The notes under the pieces: model-generated | Seen by the model: the letters and a program-made list of their open reading frames with translations, nothing else | Told to the model about the DNA's origin: nothing | The model's database searches: none | Translations under genes and position numbers: made by a program | NCBI RefSeq assembly: GCF_900166985.1 | Contig: NZ_FUZK01000001.1 | Span: 603,288 to 667,287 of the forward strand | DNA length: 64,000 bases | Source: Acholeplasma oculi | GTDB taxonomy: Bacteria > Bacillota_I > Bacilli_A > Acholeplasmatales > Acholeplasmataceae | Direction: 5' to 3' | Part shown: positions 27,905-41,993 of the stretch, piece by piece | How the letters are laid out: the number at the start of each line of letters is the position of its first letter | Position numbering within the stretch: the stretch's first letter is position 1

Positions 27905-27912
27905 TTTCGCTA

Positions 27913-28377
27913 TCAACCTCTAATTAAACGGTCGTATACATTACCGCTTTCTTCTATTGTTTTTGCTCCTACGGTTTTTTCGTAGAATTTTAATACAGAA
28001 TCACCAGCACCACCAATAATTGCATACCCATAACCATCATGATACATTGCCTCAAGTGTATGTAAAATCAATGCTTTACCGATATTGTGACCTCTTAATG
28101 TTTCATCCACACCAATCGGTCCAAAATAACCTTTAGCTGTTGCATCATAAGCAGAAAAACCGACAATTTTCTTATCTTTTAATGCAACAAAACAAGTGGG
28201 TTGTGCTTTATATAAAGCAGCTTTTACCTCAGATGCCCAACCTTTAGAAAAATGCGTTTCTACAAATTGAATCACTTTATCACTATTTGGTGATAAAACT
28301 CTGATAATTTGCACTTCTTTTGAAGGCATTTTATCGCTAAAATCTAAATTATATAAATGAACCAACATGTCTTTCAT
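27913..28377 (-). CDS. GNAT family N-acetyltransferase
   Basis: This 154-residue protein has a GNAT acetyl-CoA motif ([23 protein letters not shown]) and a preceding beta-strand core ([18 protein letters not shown]). It lies between murQ and nagB with tight spacing, so it may act on amino sugars or on muropeptide-derived amines; the acceptor is unknown. AGGAG lies 10 bp before the ATG. Confidence 0.85.
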   Translation of the reverse strand: MKDMLVHLYNLDFSDKMPSKEVQIIRVLSPNSDKVIQFVETHFSKGWASEVKAALYKAQPTCFVALKDKKIVGFSAYDATAKGYFGPIGVDETLRGHNIGKALILHTLEAMYHDGYGYAIIGGAGDSVLKFYEKTVGAKTIEESGNVYDRLIRG

Positions 28378-28396
28378 ATGATTATTTCTCCTGTTT

Positions 28397-29302
28397 TTAT
28401 AATATATTATGACGTAATGCTTCTCTAATATTTCCGTTATATAAATCTAATATACGCTTAATTTCTTTTGCATCATCAATCTTTGAGATAATTGCAAATA
28501 TTGCATGTTTTACGGATTTATATTTATCTAAATGAGCTTGTGCAACATTGTCATCAACGCCTGTAACCTCAACAACAATACTAACTGCACGACTTTCTAA
28601 TTTTTTATTACTCATTTGAATATCAATCATAAGATTTTCATAAACTTTACCAAGTTTTACCATAGCAGTTGTTGAAATCATATTTAAGATTAATTTTTGA
28701 GCAGTACCTGATTTCATACGTGTTGAACCTGTTAATGGTTCAGGACCTGTAACAGCTTCAATTGGAAAATCTACAACTTTAGATACTGGAGCATTGTGTG
28801 AAGTTGTAATACTTGCAGTTTTAGCACCGATTGATTTTGCATATTTTAAACCAGCAACTACATAAGGTGTACGACCACTTGCAGCAATACCAATAACAAA
28901 ATCATTTGCTGATAATTGATATTTCATCAGATCGTTTTTAGCAGCTAATTCATCATCTTCAGCACCTTCAACAGGATGTCTTAAAGCGACATCTCCTCCT
29001 GCAATAATACCAATAACCATATCTGAACTTACTCCAAATGTTGGAACACATTCAGATGCATCTAATACACCTAAACGACCTGATGTACCTGCACCAATGT
29101 AAAATAGTCTTCCACCATTTGCAAGACAGTTTGTAACAGAATCTACAGCCAATGCTATTTTATCGATGACTTTTTCGATAACTAAAGGAACATTTTTATC
29201 CTCGTTATTAAACATCTTTAAAATTTCTACCGTTGAACTTACGTCTAGGTTTTTTGTTAATTTATTTCTTTGTTCAGTACTTATTGATTTGATATCTACC
29301 AT
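28397..29302 (-). CDS. murQ: N-acetylmuramic acid 6-phosphate etherase
   Basis: This 301-residue SIS-fold lyase cleaves the lactyl ether of MurNAc-6-phosphate to GlcNAc-6-phosphate and D-lactate. Diagnostic motifs are GAGTSGRLGVLDASECVPTFG, GEEGAEDDELAA-like VEGAEDDELAAKND and GSTRMKSGTAQKLILNMIST, and the length is typical. AAGGAAA precedes the ATG, three bases from the kinase gene stop. Its presence fixes MurNAc as a substrate of this operon. The D-lactate product has a plausible consumer in the flavoenzyme at 62149-63546. Confidence 0.96.
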   Translation of the reverse strand: MVDIKSISTEQRNKLTKNLDVSSTVEILKMFNNEDKNVPLVIEKVIDKIALAVDSVTNCLANGGRLFYIGAGTSGRLGVLDASECVPTFGVSSDMVIGIIAGGDVALRHPVEGAEDDELAAKNDLMKYQLSANDFVIGIAASGRTPYVVAGLKYAKSIGAKTASITTSHNAPVSKVVDFPIEAVTGPEPLTGSTRMKSGTAQKLILNMISTTAMVKLGKVYENLMIDIQMSNKKLESRAVSIVVEVTGVDDNVAQAHLDKYKSVKHAIFAIISKIDDAKEIKRILDLYNGNIREALRHNIL

Positions 29303-29304
29303 GA

Positions 29305-30192
29305 TTAGATTTCCTTTCCTTTGGATATTAAGTATAGATTGTACCCACCATAAACGGCTTCCCTAATATCTTTTTCCATTAAAAATTGAATTTCTTTTTT
29401 CTGTAGTTGGGTTTTTATCTCTTCAATAACGATCGGAGCATTTTGGATAAAACCACCACGTAGTGCTAATTTAAATGGCTGTTTAAATTGGTTGATTTTT
29501 GAAACTTTTTCAATCGATTTTGCAATAACACTTGCTTCTTTGATTAATAATTTTTTAACATAGGAATCATTTTTTGCTGTAATCAAAGCTGCAATACTTG
29601 CAATATCTTGTTTCTTCTCTTTGTGAACAAATCCAATAATGGATTCTTTCGTTTCGAGTTTTAATGCATTGAGAATAGACTGTTGTACACGATTTAATTT
29701 TTTATCCTCATCCAGTCTATTCAAAATGTCTTTCATAAAATTCATGACAAATCCATATGCTGAGCCTTCATCTCCAAATAAATGACCATATCCACCAAAT
29801 CTCTTGATTAAACCATCATTTAAACTGTAAATAATACTTCCTGTACCACCTACGACGTATACAAGTGGATGAAGCTTATCATATGCTGAATAAAGTCCTA
29901 AGTAAGCATCGGGATGAATTTCAACAGGTATCTGATATTTTTCCTTGATATCAAGTGTTAATAAAGCGATATTAGGCACCATACTATAACCTGCAATACC
30001 TATGACAATTAAAGCAGTATCCTTTGTTACCAAACGATCAATTACTTCTATAATTGTTTTTTTACCTTCAACATAGTCAACAGCAAAATTACTAGAACCA
30101 GCTAATGCTCTATTGATTTCTACTCCGGATTCATGATATAAGACGCCTAGTGTTTTTGTTCCACCACCGTCGATACTTAAAATATTACTCAT
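29305..30192 (-). CDS. BadF/BcrA-type N-acetylhexosamine (MurNAc/GlcNAc) kinase, MurK-like
   Basis: The N-terminus MSNILSIDGGGTKTLGVLY is the phosphate-1 loop of the BadF/BadG/BcrA/BcrD ATPase family, with GGTGSIIYSL and GDEGSAYGF as further nucleotide-site motifs. Clostridium MurK, a MurNAc/GlcNAc 6-kinase, belongs to this family, and the gene lies between nagZ and murQ, so it is probably the MurNAc and/or GlcNAc kinase. I chose ATG 30192 (295 residues), which overlaps the nagZ stop by 8 bp; the upstream TTG at 30207 sits with no spacing after AAAGGAG. Confidence 0.88.
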   Translation of the reverse strand: MSNILSIDGGGTKTLGVLYHESGVEINRALAGSSNFAVDYVEGKKTIIEVIDRLVTKDTALIVIGIAGYSMVPNIALLTLDIKEKYQIPVEIHPDAYLGLYSAYDKLHPLVYVVGGTGSIIYSLNDGLIKRFGGYGHLFGDEGSAYGFVMNFMKDILNRLDEDKKLNRVQQSILNALKLETKESIIGFVHKEKKQDIASIAALITAKNDSYVKKLLIKEASVIAKSIEKVSKINQFKQPFKLALRGGFIQNAPIVIEEIKTQLQKKEIQFLMEKDIREAVYGGYNLYLISKGKEI

Positions 30193-31759
30193 AACGTATT
30201 GGGGCAACTCCTTTAGGTGTTAATTCACCCTTAAGATATTGAATCACTGCTTCTATAGAATTTGGTGTGTATTCATAGAATGCTACATAATTCTTAATTT
30301 GTTTTGTATAGTATAAATCATATGGATTTCTAAGTGCTAAAACATGTAAATCTTTATCTAATTTCGCAAGTGCATCAATCAAATGAATTTGAGTTTGATA
30401 TACATTTCCGTTATAAGATGTATAAATGATTTGATCATAATCTTTAGCTTTTAAAACAAGTTTTTCAATGTCAGATTCTGTTGGTTGAACTTTTGTCTCA
30501 ACCACATCAAGTTGACTAAATTCTTGTTTAAGTCTTAATCCTAATTTTGAGTTATGTGAATCTTCATCTGCAATCGATGTTGCAGTTGGAAGTGTTGCAA
30601 TAACTAAAGCTTTCTTAGCAAGTTTGATTGGTTGACCTTTGATTAAAGTTACTGCATCAAATACAACTTGTTTAGAAAATGCTTTTGTTTCATCATTTTC
30701 AACAATTGTTTTAACATCTTCATATGTTTCACTAAAATTGATCGGTTCAAGTTTTTCTTTATATTTAAGAATTCTTTCAACACGTTCATTTAATGTATCC
30801 ATACTTAATTCACCATTTAAAAGTGCTTGATTTAAACGATCAGATGCACCGATTTGATATGGTAAATCATGACAAATACATACAAGGTTTGCACCTGCAT
30901 TCACTGTCATTAAAGTTGCTTCAATTGCACCATAATGGTTATGAATTGCTTTCATTTCAATACCATCTGTAACAATTAAACCTTCAAAACCCATTTCTCC
31001 TCTTAATAAATCTGTTAATGCACGTTTAGATAAAGTAACAGGTAATCCATTTTCAGTTAAATTTGTAAAGTTAATATGTGAACTCATGATTGCATGAATT
31101 CCTTCATGAATCGCTTTTACGAATGGTTTAAATTCAAACCTTTCTAGTTCTTCATAAGATTTTTCAACCTTTGGTAATGCTAAATGAGAATCAACATGTG
31201 TATCTCCGTGACCAGGGAAGTGTTTTGCTGTTGCAACCACGTGGTTTTGTAAACCCTTAATATTAGCATTAGCAAATAATGCAACTTTTTCTGGATCATC
31301 TGAGAAACTTCTTACACCAATAACTGGGTTTTTAGGGTTATTATTAACATCAAGTACAGGTGCTAAATCCATATTCACACCTAACTTAATTAATTCTCTA
31401 CCCATCATATCACCAATTTGATATGCATTTTCTACTTTATTTGTAGCAGCAATTGTCATTGCACCAGGGAAGAATGTAGCATCATCAAAAATTCTTGTTA
31501 CCATTCCACCTTCTTGGTCGATAGAAATATATAAAGGTAATCCAATTTCTTTCATAGCAACTTCCTGTAAACCTTTATTCAGTTCGTAAAGTTGTTGTGC
31601 GGATTCAATATTTCTTGAGAATAATAAGATATTTCCGACTTTATAGTCTTTAATTAAATTTCTAATATCTTCTGTAACTGTTGTACCGTGAAATCCAGCC
31701 ATAATCAATTGGCCAATTTTTTCTTGCGTACTTAAGTTTTTAATGTCAAATTTATTCAT
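30185..31759 (-). CDS. nagZ: Beta-N-acetylglucosaminidase, GH3 (NagZ), cytoplasmic
   Basis: This 524-residue enzyme removes non-reducing GlcNAc from peptidoglycan fragments. GH3/NagZ signatures are KHFPGHGDT (179-187), the Asp190/His192 acid-base dyad in HVDSH, and the nucleophile Asp265 in TDGIEM. A C-terminal domain of about 170 residues follows the barrel, as in Bacillus NagZ. There is no signal peptide, so it acts on imported oligomers. It overlaps namZ by 8 bp; NamZ and NagZ together peel alternating MurNAc and GlcNAc from a glycan chain. Confidence 0.95.
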   Translation of the reverse strand: MNKFDIKNLSTQEKIGQLIMAGFHGTTVTEDIRNLIKDYKVGNILLFSRNIESAQQLYELNKGLQEVAMKEIGLPLYISIDQEGGMVTRIFDDATFFPGAMTIAATNKVENAYQIGDMMGRELIKLGVNMDLAPVLDVNNNPKNPVIGVRSFSDDPEKVALFANANIKGLQNHVVATAKHFPGHGDTHVDSHLALPKVEKSYEELERFEFKPFVKAIHEGIHAIMSSHINFTNLTENGLPVTLSKRALTDLLRGEMGFEGLIVTDGIEMKAIHNHYGAIEATLMTVNAGANLVCICHDLPYQIGASDRLNQALLNGELSMDTLNERVERILKYKEKLEPINFSETYEDVKTIVENDETKAFSKQVVFDAVTLIKGQPIKLAKKALVIATLPTATSIADEDSHNSKLGLRLKQEFSQLDVVETKVQPTESDIEKLVLKAKDYDQIIYTSYNGNVYQTQIHLIDALAKLDKDLHVLALRNPYDLYYTKQIKNYVAFYEYTPNSIEAVIQYLKGELTPKGVAPIRYE

Positions 31760-32885
31760 ATAATCGGTACCCCTTCACAGAAGCTTTGAATGCTTCTTCA
31801 TCTTTTTTAAAGCCTTCAAATATTAAAGCTTCATCTTTGTTTAATTTTAAATCTTGACTACCTGTCAATAAATCAATCATTTGATTTTGACCTTCCTTCC
31901 ATGGTGGTAGGAATTTAAAATCTGGATATAGATTTCGAATGACATTAAGAATTCTATAACCTGCACGTACAGGTTTAAATGCTTGATGGTCTCTTACAAA
32001 AATCTCAATACCATGACACGCCTCACCAACATGTTTACTCATGTTTGGTGTAAAGTGAATTGGGCGTACCTTAATACCTTCAATTTGAAGTTTAGAAACT
32101 GCATCACATAATTGATCTGCATCGATATAAGGTGCACCAATCATTGTAAAAGGTCTAGTTGTTCCTCTACCTTCTGACACATTCGTACCTTCAAAAATAC
32201 ATGTTGCTAAATAAACAAATGCACTATCTCTGGTTGGTAGGTTAGGACTTGGTGATAACCAAGGTATATCATATGCACTAAAATCTAAGTCATAACGATA
32301 ACCTTCCATTTTAATAACTTCTAAATCACAATTAATTTCAAAAACATCATTAAAATACATTGCTAACTCACCAATAGTTAATCCATAACGTTGTGTAATT
32401 GGATAATACCCAACAAATGAACGATATGTTAAGTCTAGAATATTACCTTCAATATCATGTCCTAATACGTTTGGACGATCAAAGACAACAAATTTAAGTC
32501 CACGTTCTTTAGCAGCAGTCATCGCATGACTCATTGTATAGATATAGGTATAAAATCTAGCACCTACATCTTGCATATCATAACATAATACATCCACATC
32601 TTTAAGCATTTCATCATTAGGTCGACGGTTTTTACCGTAAAGTGAGTGTACTATTTTATTTAATTTTTCATCAAAATAGCTATCTACATACACACCAGCC
32701 TCAGCATTTCCGCGAATACCATGCTCAGGACCAAAAAGTGTTGTTAGATTTACTTTTTCATTTAATATATCTGCACTTAATCTCAAATCTTTAGAAACAC
32801 CTGTTGGATTTGTTATTAAACCAACACGTTTTCCTTCAAAAAGATGCATATATGAGTCAATACGTTCGATGCCTAATTTAAACAT
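31752..32885 (-). CDS. namZ: Exo-beta-N-acetylmuramidase NamZ (GH171, DUF1343)
   Basis: The protein has the DUF1343 signatures VGLITNPTGVSK, LFGPEHGIRG, DMQDVGARFYTYIYTM and WLSPSPNLPT. NamZ of Bacillus releases non-reducing terminal MurNAc from peptide-free glycan. The start at ATG 32885 (377 residues) overlaps the YesL-like gene by 8 bp; a TTG 24 bp upstream is less likely. Bacillus NamZ is secreted, whereas this copy has no signal peptide and would work in the cytoplasm together with NagZ. Confidence 0.93.
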   Translation of the reverse strand: MFKLGIERIDSYMHLFEGKRVGLITNPTGVSKDLRLSADILNEKVNLTTLFGPEHGIRGNAEAGVYVDSYFDEKLNKIVHSLYGKNRRPNDEMLKDVDVLCYDMQDVGARFYTYIYTMSHAMTAAKERGLKFVVFDRPNVLGHDIEGNILDLTYRSFVGYYPITQRYGLTIGELAMYFNDVFEINCDLEVIKMEGYRYDLDFSAYDIPWLSPSPNLPTRDSAFVYLATCIFEGTNVSEGRGTTRPFTMIGAPYIDADQLCDAVSKLQIEGIKVRPIHFTPNMSKHVGEACHGIEIFVRDHQAFKPVRAGYRILNVIRNLYPDFKFLPPWKEGQNQMIDLLTGSQDLKLNKDEALIFEGFKKDEEAFKASVKGYRLYE

Positions 32886-33525
32886 TTTCTTTATCCAGAC
32901 CTTCCACAAATGTTACAACTTTTTTAAATAATAATGCGTATAAGCAAACAGGTGTTGATAATCCTGCAAATAAGAAAATAAATATTGTAATAGGATGCAA
33001 GAGCATTAAGAATGGAATGAGCATAATGAGTACTGCTAAGACAGTTTTAATCACATATTTTCCACTTAAGAAAAATGCAAACTTTATCAATAACCATGTA
33101 TCCGTATTCGGATAAGTGATCATGAGTGGTAATGTAAACATCGATACAAAGACCACACTTAATACCATAATAATCATGACATATTGTCCAATCACATTAA
33201 ATGGATTTGGGTTTGTTTGTAAAAAATCTTGATAAATTGTTACATTAACAAATCCTAAAATAAGTGCAAATGCTAAGACTAAACCGATTTGCATTTTCTT
33301 ACCAAAGTTTTCTGTGAAGAACTTGAAATATGACTTAATCATTGGAACTTCTTCTTTATTTAAGTATTTATGGTAGAGTTTATATCCAGCAAGTAATGCT
33401 GGATATATCGTAACTACCGGTAAACTTGTTAGGATAATCATAATGTTGATGACTGTAATACGAAGTACCCAATCAGCAAATGTATTTAATTTTTGGTAAA
33501 AACCACTTTCAAATTGTTTTTTCAT
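32878..33525 (-). CDS. YesL family (DUF624) membrane protein
   Basis: This 215-residue protein has about five membrane helices. It shows the DUF624 features: an amphipathic start (FADWVLRITVINIMIILTSLPVVTIYPALLAGYKLYH) and a central cytoplasmic segment. YesL-type proteins are found with CUT1 sugar importers and are thought to assist them, although the mechanism is unknown. It directly follows the two permease genes (overlap of one base) and precedes namZ. Confidence 0.85.
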   Translation of the reverse strand: MKKQFESGFYQKLNTFADWVLRITVINIMIILTSLPVVTIYPALLAGYKLYHKYLNKEEVPMIKSYFKFFTENFGKKMQIGLVLAFALILGFVNVTIYQDFLQTNPNPFNVIGQYVMIIMVLSVVFVSMFTLPLMITYPNTDTWLLIKFAFFLSGKYVIKTVLAVLIMLIPFLMLLHPITIFIFLFAGLSTPVCLYALLFKKVVTFVEGLDKENV

Positions 33526-34512
33526 TAGCCGACTATACCTGTTCTTTCTATCGATTCAACGAATTGTTTTTGAACGAATAGATACATAATAAGGAGTGGT
33601 AACATCATGAGTAATGCAGATACGTTGGAGATTGTTGCTAAGAACATTGGGTTTGACCATACGTCTTGACCAATTAAGCTTAATCCACCTGTATAGAATA
33701 ATGCAGCATATATATTTTCTGCAGCATTGACTAAACGCATGGTTAGAATTGGGAATGTAGCAGTTGAAATTTCAAATATTTTAGCAAAATAAACATCATT
33801 CCATTGCCATACGAATGCGAATAATCCTACAGTTACAATCGCACCTCTTGCATTCGGTAACATAACGTTCCAAAAGATTCTAAATACGGATGCACCATCT
33901 ATTTGTGCAGCCTCTTCTAATTCTTTTGGTAATCCTTTAAAGAAACTTCTAAAAATATAGATAAAGATACCACTACGTATACCTTGACCAAGTCCACTCA
34001 TTACATAAATGGATAATTCCTTACCAATTAAACTTAAATCTCTAAAATATAGATATTGAGCAAGTGATAATGCTTGTGGTGGTATAACGATTGTAATAAT
34101 AACGAAGATAAATAATACTTCACTACCTTTAAATTTCAATCTTGAGAATGCATATCCAGCAAGTGCTGTGGATGCAATTTGCAAGATCATTGAGATTGCA
34201 CTTAACTTTAATGTATTGAGTAATGCATTCCAGTAATCTAGAACGAGTGCAGCAATTGTAAAGTTTTGTACACTCCAGTTTTTAGGAATCCATACAACAG
34301 ATGGGTCGTTTGCATCCATCGGTGCTCTAAATGCCAATAAGAGTTGTTGAATCACAGGATATAGAATAACAAAACATAGTCCACCCAGTAAAAGTGTTCT
34401 TAATACGGATAAGGATAAACTTTGAAATTTACGAATACGACGTATACTTTTACCACGTTGTTTCGCTTCTTCATTAAAGGATAATTTTCCTAATGCTAAA
34501 TCCGCTTCTATA

Positions 34513-34523
<11 letters not shown>
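33525..34523 (-). CDS. CUT1 ABC transporter permease, MalG-like (second pair)
   Basis: The start is placed at ATG 34523 (332 residues) because GGAGGA lies at 34531-34536, 7 bp upstream; a longer frame adds 15 residues. It overlaps the partner gene by 11 bp. It has six membrane helices and an EAA loop (LEEAAQIDGASVFRIFWNVM). It lies downstream of the DUF5696 gene and presumably pairs with the 34513-35463 permease. A second permease pair in the same operon (40165-41980) is unusual. Confidence 0.92.
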
Positions 34524-38679
<4,156 letters not shown>

Positions 38680-38683
<4 letters not shown>

Positions 38684-40155
38684 TTTAACTTACCTCTTTT
38701 CTTTCTAACTTCTTTAAGAACAATAAACCCAATTGGAATTAAGATGACACCTAAGAAAATATATGCAAAATTATCTTTAATAATTTGGTTTCTATAGGAT
38801 TTAAAAGCTTTAGAATAGTAGTATTTGTCATGACCAAAGTTAAAGTATTCCATAGCTTCTTCAAATTGTCCATTTCTTAAATAGAATTTACCAATACCGT
38901 TATAAGCTACTTCATAGTTTGTATTCAGTACTAAAACTTCTGCCCATTTTTCTGCCGCTAAGTCAAATTCACCACGTTCATGATGATAAATAGCTTGATT
39001 AACCTTCGCACCAAACTCTGTGTGTGAATAGACGATAACTGTTCTTAATCTTCTATCTAATACTAATAAGTTATCGTTTAAATATCCAAGTGCAACACCT
39101 TCTGAAAATTTATCAGATTGTTGTCCAGCCTCACCATTAATATAAAGTAAATTACCTTCAGAATCATATGTGAATAATCTAGATCTCTTTTGATCTAAAA
39201 CAGTATAAATACCATCTTTGTAGATTGCAATATCTGTAAGAGTTGATGGTCCATCAATAACATATTTATTCATACCTTCAACAAATTGAATATCACCTTT
39301 AGGTGTATGATATCCATTACGAATTAAAACGTCTACCCCTTTAGGGTTAATCAATTGAATCATATTTTCTGAGTTGTTACTGGATGGTAATGCAGTTGCA
39401 TAAATGAAGTTTTCATCATTCATCGTAACATTGGTAAAACTTGTTGGTAAGAATCTTGGTAGTTTAGCGATTTGTTCTTCTGTCATTAAAGAACGGTTAA
39501 AGATATCCAGTGGTGTTAATTGTATTGGGTTTACACCTGTGTATCGATTAAATGAACCATCTGTATCAAGTTCAATAATACCTTCGATAATATCTTTGGC
39601 AACCACATACATACGACCTGTTGAATCCGTCGTAATCTTTACAGGTTCAAAATCTAATTCATTAAATGTAATATCATCAATTTCACTAAATACATCTACA
39701 ACTTCTTTTTGATGATTTAATTTAATGATACGTTTATTACCTGAGTCAGCAATATAAATACCTGTAGGTTTAACATCTAAACCCATTGGTTTATTTAATG
39801 TAAGTGGTGCATATTCTAATTGTCCTTCAGGTAAAGCAACACCTGAATTCATAAGCTTTTCATGATAGCTTGCACTTACTGCAAATTCTGTTAATGAAGC
39901 TTGTAATTCGAATCGATCATTTGTAATGATCAAGGCATTTGAACCACTTGCAATGATATAGATTTCATTATCATAAATAACCATATCTTCTGGTGAATTC
40001 ATTGGCACACCTAAAGATTGCTCATTAAAATATTGAGCAAAACTTAAACCTGGTGCAGAATGAATGACATCACCATAATATGAGTAATTATAACGAACGA
40101 TTGAAAAGTTAATAGGTAATGTCAATAATAATGTAAGTAATGTAAATATCTTCAT
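38680..40155 (-). CDS. NHL-type beta-propeller protein with TPR repeats and C-terminal membrane helix
   Basis: In this 491-residue protein a signal peptide (about 1-20) is followed by NHL/gluconolactonase-like propeller blades (for example PMGLDVKPTGIYIADSGNKR and ITTDSTGRMYVV). Two TPR-like helix pairs follow at about 395-460 (FDLAAEKWAEVLVLNTNYEV; GQFEEAMEYFNFGHDKYY), then a membrane helix and a Lys/Arg tail at the C-terminus. The propeller should face outside. It is probably a scaffold or sugar-sensing part of the neighbouring transport complex, a role inferred from the ATGA coupling to the Yip1 gene. Confidence 0.8.
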
Positions 40156-40164
40156 ATTGACCTC

Positions 40165-41049
40165 CTACTTCAGACCAGAGTGACTAAATGTTTCCACAAT
40201 TCTAGATTGTGAGAATATAAAGAATGTCACTGGTACAATCATCATAATAAATGAAACTGCCGCTACCGTACCAGCTCTTTCAATAGAACCTTGAGCAATT
40301 TGTCTTAAAGCAAAGCTTAAAGGTTTTAATTCTTCACTAAATATAAATGCTCCACCATCTGTTGTCCAAAGTCTTTGGAATAATAAGATAATTAAAGTTA
40401 ACCATGCTGGTTTAACTAATGGCATTACAATTTGGAAGAAAATACGGTATTCGGATGCGCCATCTATTTTAGCTGATTCAATCAGCTCAAATGGAATTTG
40501 TTCCATGAATTGCTTCATTAAATAAAGACCAAGTGAAGACGCGATTGCTGGTAAAATAATTGCAAATGGTGTATCAATTAATCCAATCCATGAAACGATA
40601 ATATAGTTTGGTGTTGCAGTTACTTGAGGTGCAAACATTAAGGAGTACACAACAAGCATGAAAATGATTTTACTACCTGGGAATTTATACTTGGCAAGTG
40701 GGTAAGCACACATACTTGCAATTAAGACGTGTCCTGCAGTTCCTGCTACAGTTACAAAAATCGTATTAAAGAAATATCTAGAAAATGGAATCCATGAGTT
40801 ACCAATTAATTCAGATAAATCTCTAAAGTTATCAAATGTGATATTTCTAGGTAATAAAGTTGGTGGGAAAACAAAGAGTTCATCCAGTGGTTTAAACGCA
40901 TTGGATGCTGTCATAATGAGTGGATATGCTGAGAATATACCAAATAATGCTAGCAGTATAAATAGTGCAATATCTCCACCTAAAGAACGATTTAATCTTT
41001 TTCTTTTCTTTACTTTTCTATTAAAAAGGAATTTTTCGATCATTTGCAT
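40165..41049 (-). CDS. CUT1 ABC transporter permease, MalG-like (first pair)
   Basis: This six-helix permease has the EAA loop (LIESAKIDGASEYRIFFQIV). I use ATG 41049 (294 residues), one base after the stop of the partner gene; a GTG nine bases upstream gives a longer frame. It forms a pair with the 41051-41980 permease and follows the two binding-protein genes. Confidence 0.92.
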   Translation of the reverse strand: MQMIEKFLFNRKVKKRKRLNRSLGGDIALFILLALFGIFSAYPLIMTASNAFKPLDELFVFPPTLLPRNITFDNFRDLSELIGNSWIPFSRYFFNTIFVTVAGTAGHVLIASMCAYPLAKYKFPGSKIIFMLVVYSLMFAPQVTATPNYIIVSWIGLIDTPFAIILPAIASSLGLYLMKQFMEQIPFELIESAKIDGASEYRIFFQIVMPLVKPAWLTLIILLFQRLWTTDGGAFIFSEELKPLSFALRQIAQGSIERAGTVAAVSFIMMIVPVTFFIFSQSRIVETFSHSGLK

Positions 41050-41050
41050 G

Positions 41051-41980
41051 TTATTCACCCATCCTTCTTAAGAATTTTTGAACAACTAAGTTCGCAGTGA
41101 TCATGATAATAAATAATACAGTTGCAATTGCAGATGCATAACCTAAATCAAATCGGATGGAACCGTAGTCAATTAAATGTGTAACAATAGTATGTCCTTC
41201 GTACTGAACCGATGGGAACCCGACTAATTGCATCGAAACTTCAGCAATCGCAAGTGAGGTTGTAATCTGCATAACAGCACCGAATAATAATTGTGGTTTC
41301 ATACTTGGTATGGTAATAAACCATAATTCTTGCCATCTGTTTTTAATACCATCAATACTTCCAGCCTCATAAAGTGTTTTATCCACACCTTGTAAACCGG
41401 CGATAAAAGCAAGGAAAGATACACCTAAACTTAACCATAATTGAACAAGTATAACAACAAATAACATATAATCTGGGTCTCTTAACCAAAGGATTGGATT
41501 ATTGATAAATCCAAATTGCATTAAGAATCCATTGGCATAACCTTGAGCATCACCAGAAAATATTAATAACCAAATTAAGAATGCATTACCACTAATGGAT
41601 GGTGCATAAAATATCAACGTCATAAACGCACGTAATTTTGGTTTCAATTCATTAATTAACCATGCAAACACAAAGGCTAGTAAATAAGAAACTGGTCCTG
41701 TTACAACGGCTAAAATCAATGTATTTCTTATAGCGATGATGAAAACTTCATCATCCAGTAAAAGTTTAATATAGTTGTCTAATCCAACAAATCTTGGAGT
41801 TTCTAACATATTAAACTGTGTAAAACTAATACCCAAAGACATCACAACAGGAATGACTGTGAAAAGCAGGAATAAAATGAGGTATGGCGCCATTAAGATA
41901 TAATGGTGCTTATGTTCTTTCATTTCTTTCCATATTAATTTGGATCTAGTTTTAAAATCTAGTTTAATGGTTTCTTGCAT
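41051..41980 (-). CDS. CUT1 ABC transporter permease, MalF-like (first pair)
   Basis: This 309-residue six-helix permease has the EAA loop (LYEAGSIDGIKNRWQELWFI). The expected Ala-Ala of the EAA loop is Ala-Gly here, which is common in MalF-type partners. It starts 13 bp after the giant binding protein gene, with an AAGGGA site before the ATG. Confidence 0.92.
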   Translation of the reverse strand: MQETIKLDFKTRSKLIWKEMKEHKHHYILMAPYLILFLLFTVIPVVMSLGISFTQFNMLETPRFVGLDNYIKLLLDDEVFIIAIRNTLILAVVTGPVSYLLAFVFAWLINELKPKLRAFMTLIFYAPSISGNAFLIWLLIFSGDAQGYANGFLMQFGFINNPILWLRDPDYMLFVVILVQLWLSLGVSFLAFIAGLQGVDKTLYEAGSIDGIKNRWQELWFITIPSMKPQLLFGAVMQITTSLAIAEVSMQLVGFPSVQYEGHTIVTHLIDYGSIRFDLGYASAIATVLFIIMITANLVVQKFLRRMGE

Positions 41981-41993
41981 ATAGATCCCTTTC

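Noticed and set aside
29305-30207. Longer start (TTG at 30207) for the MurK-like kinase
   Set aside because: The ribosome site directly abuts that codon with no spacing, and the family N-terminus fits the ATG at 30192.
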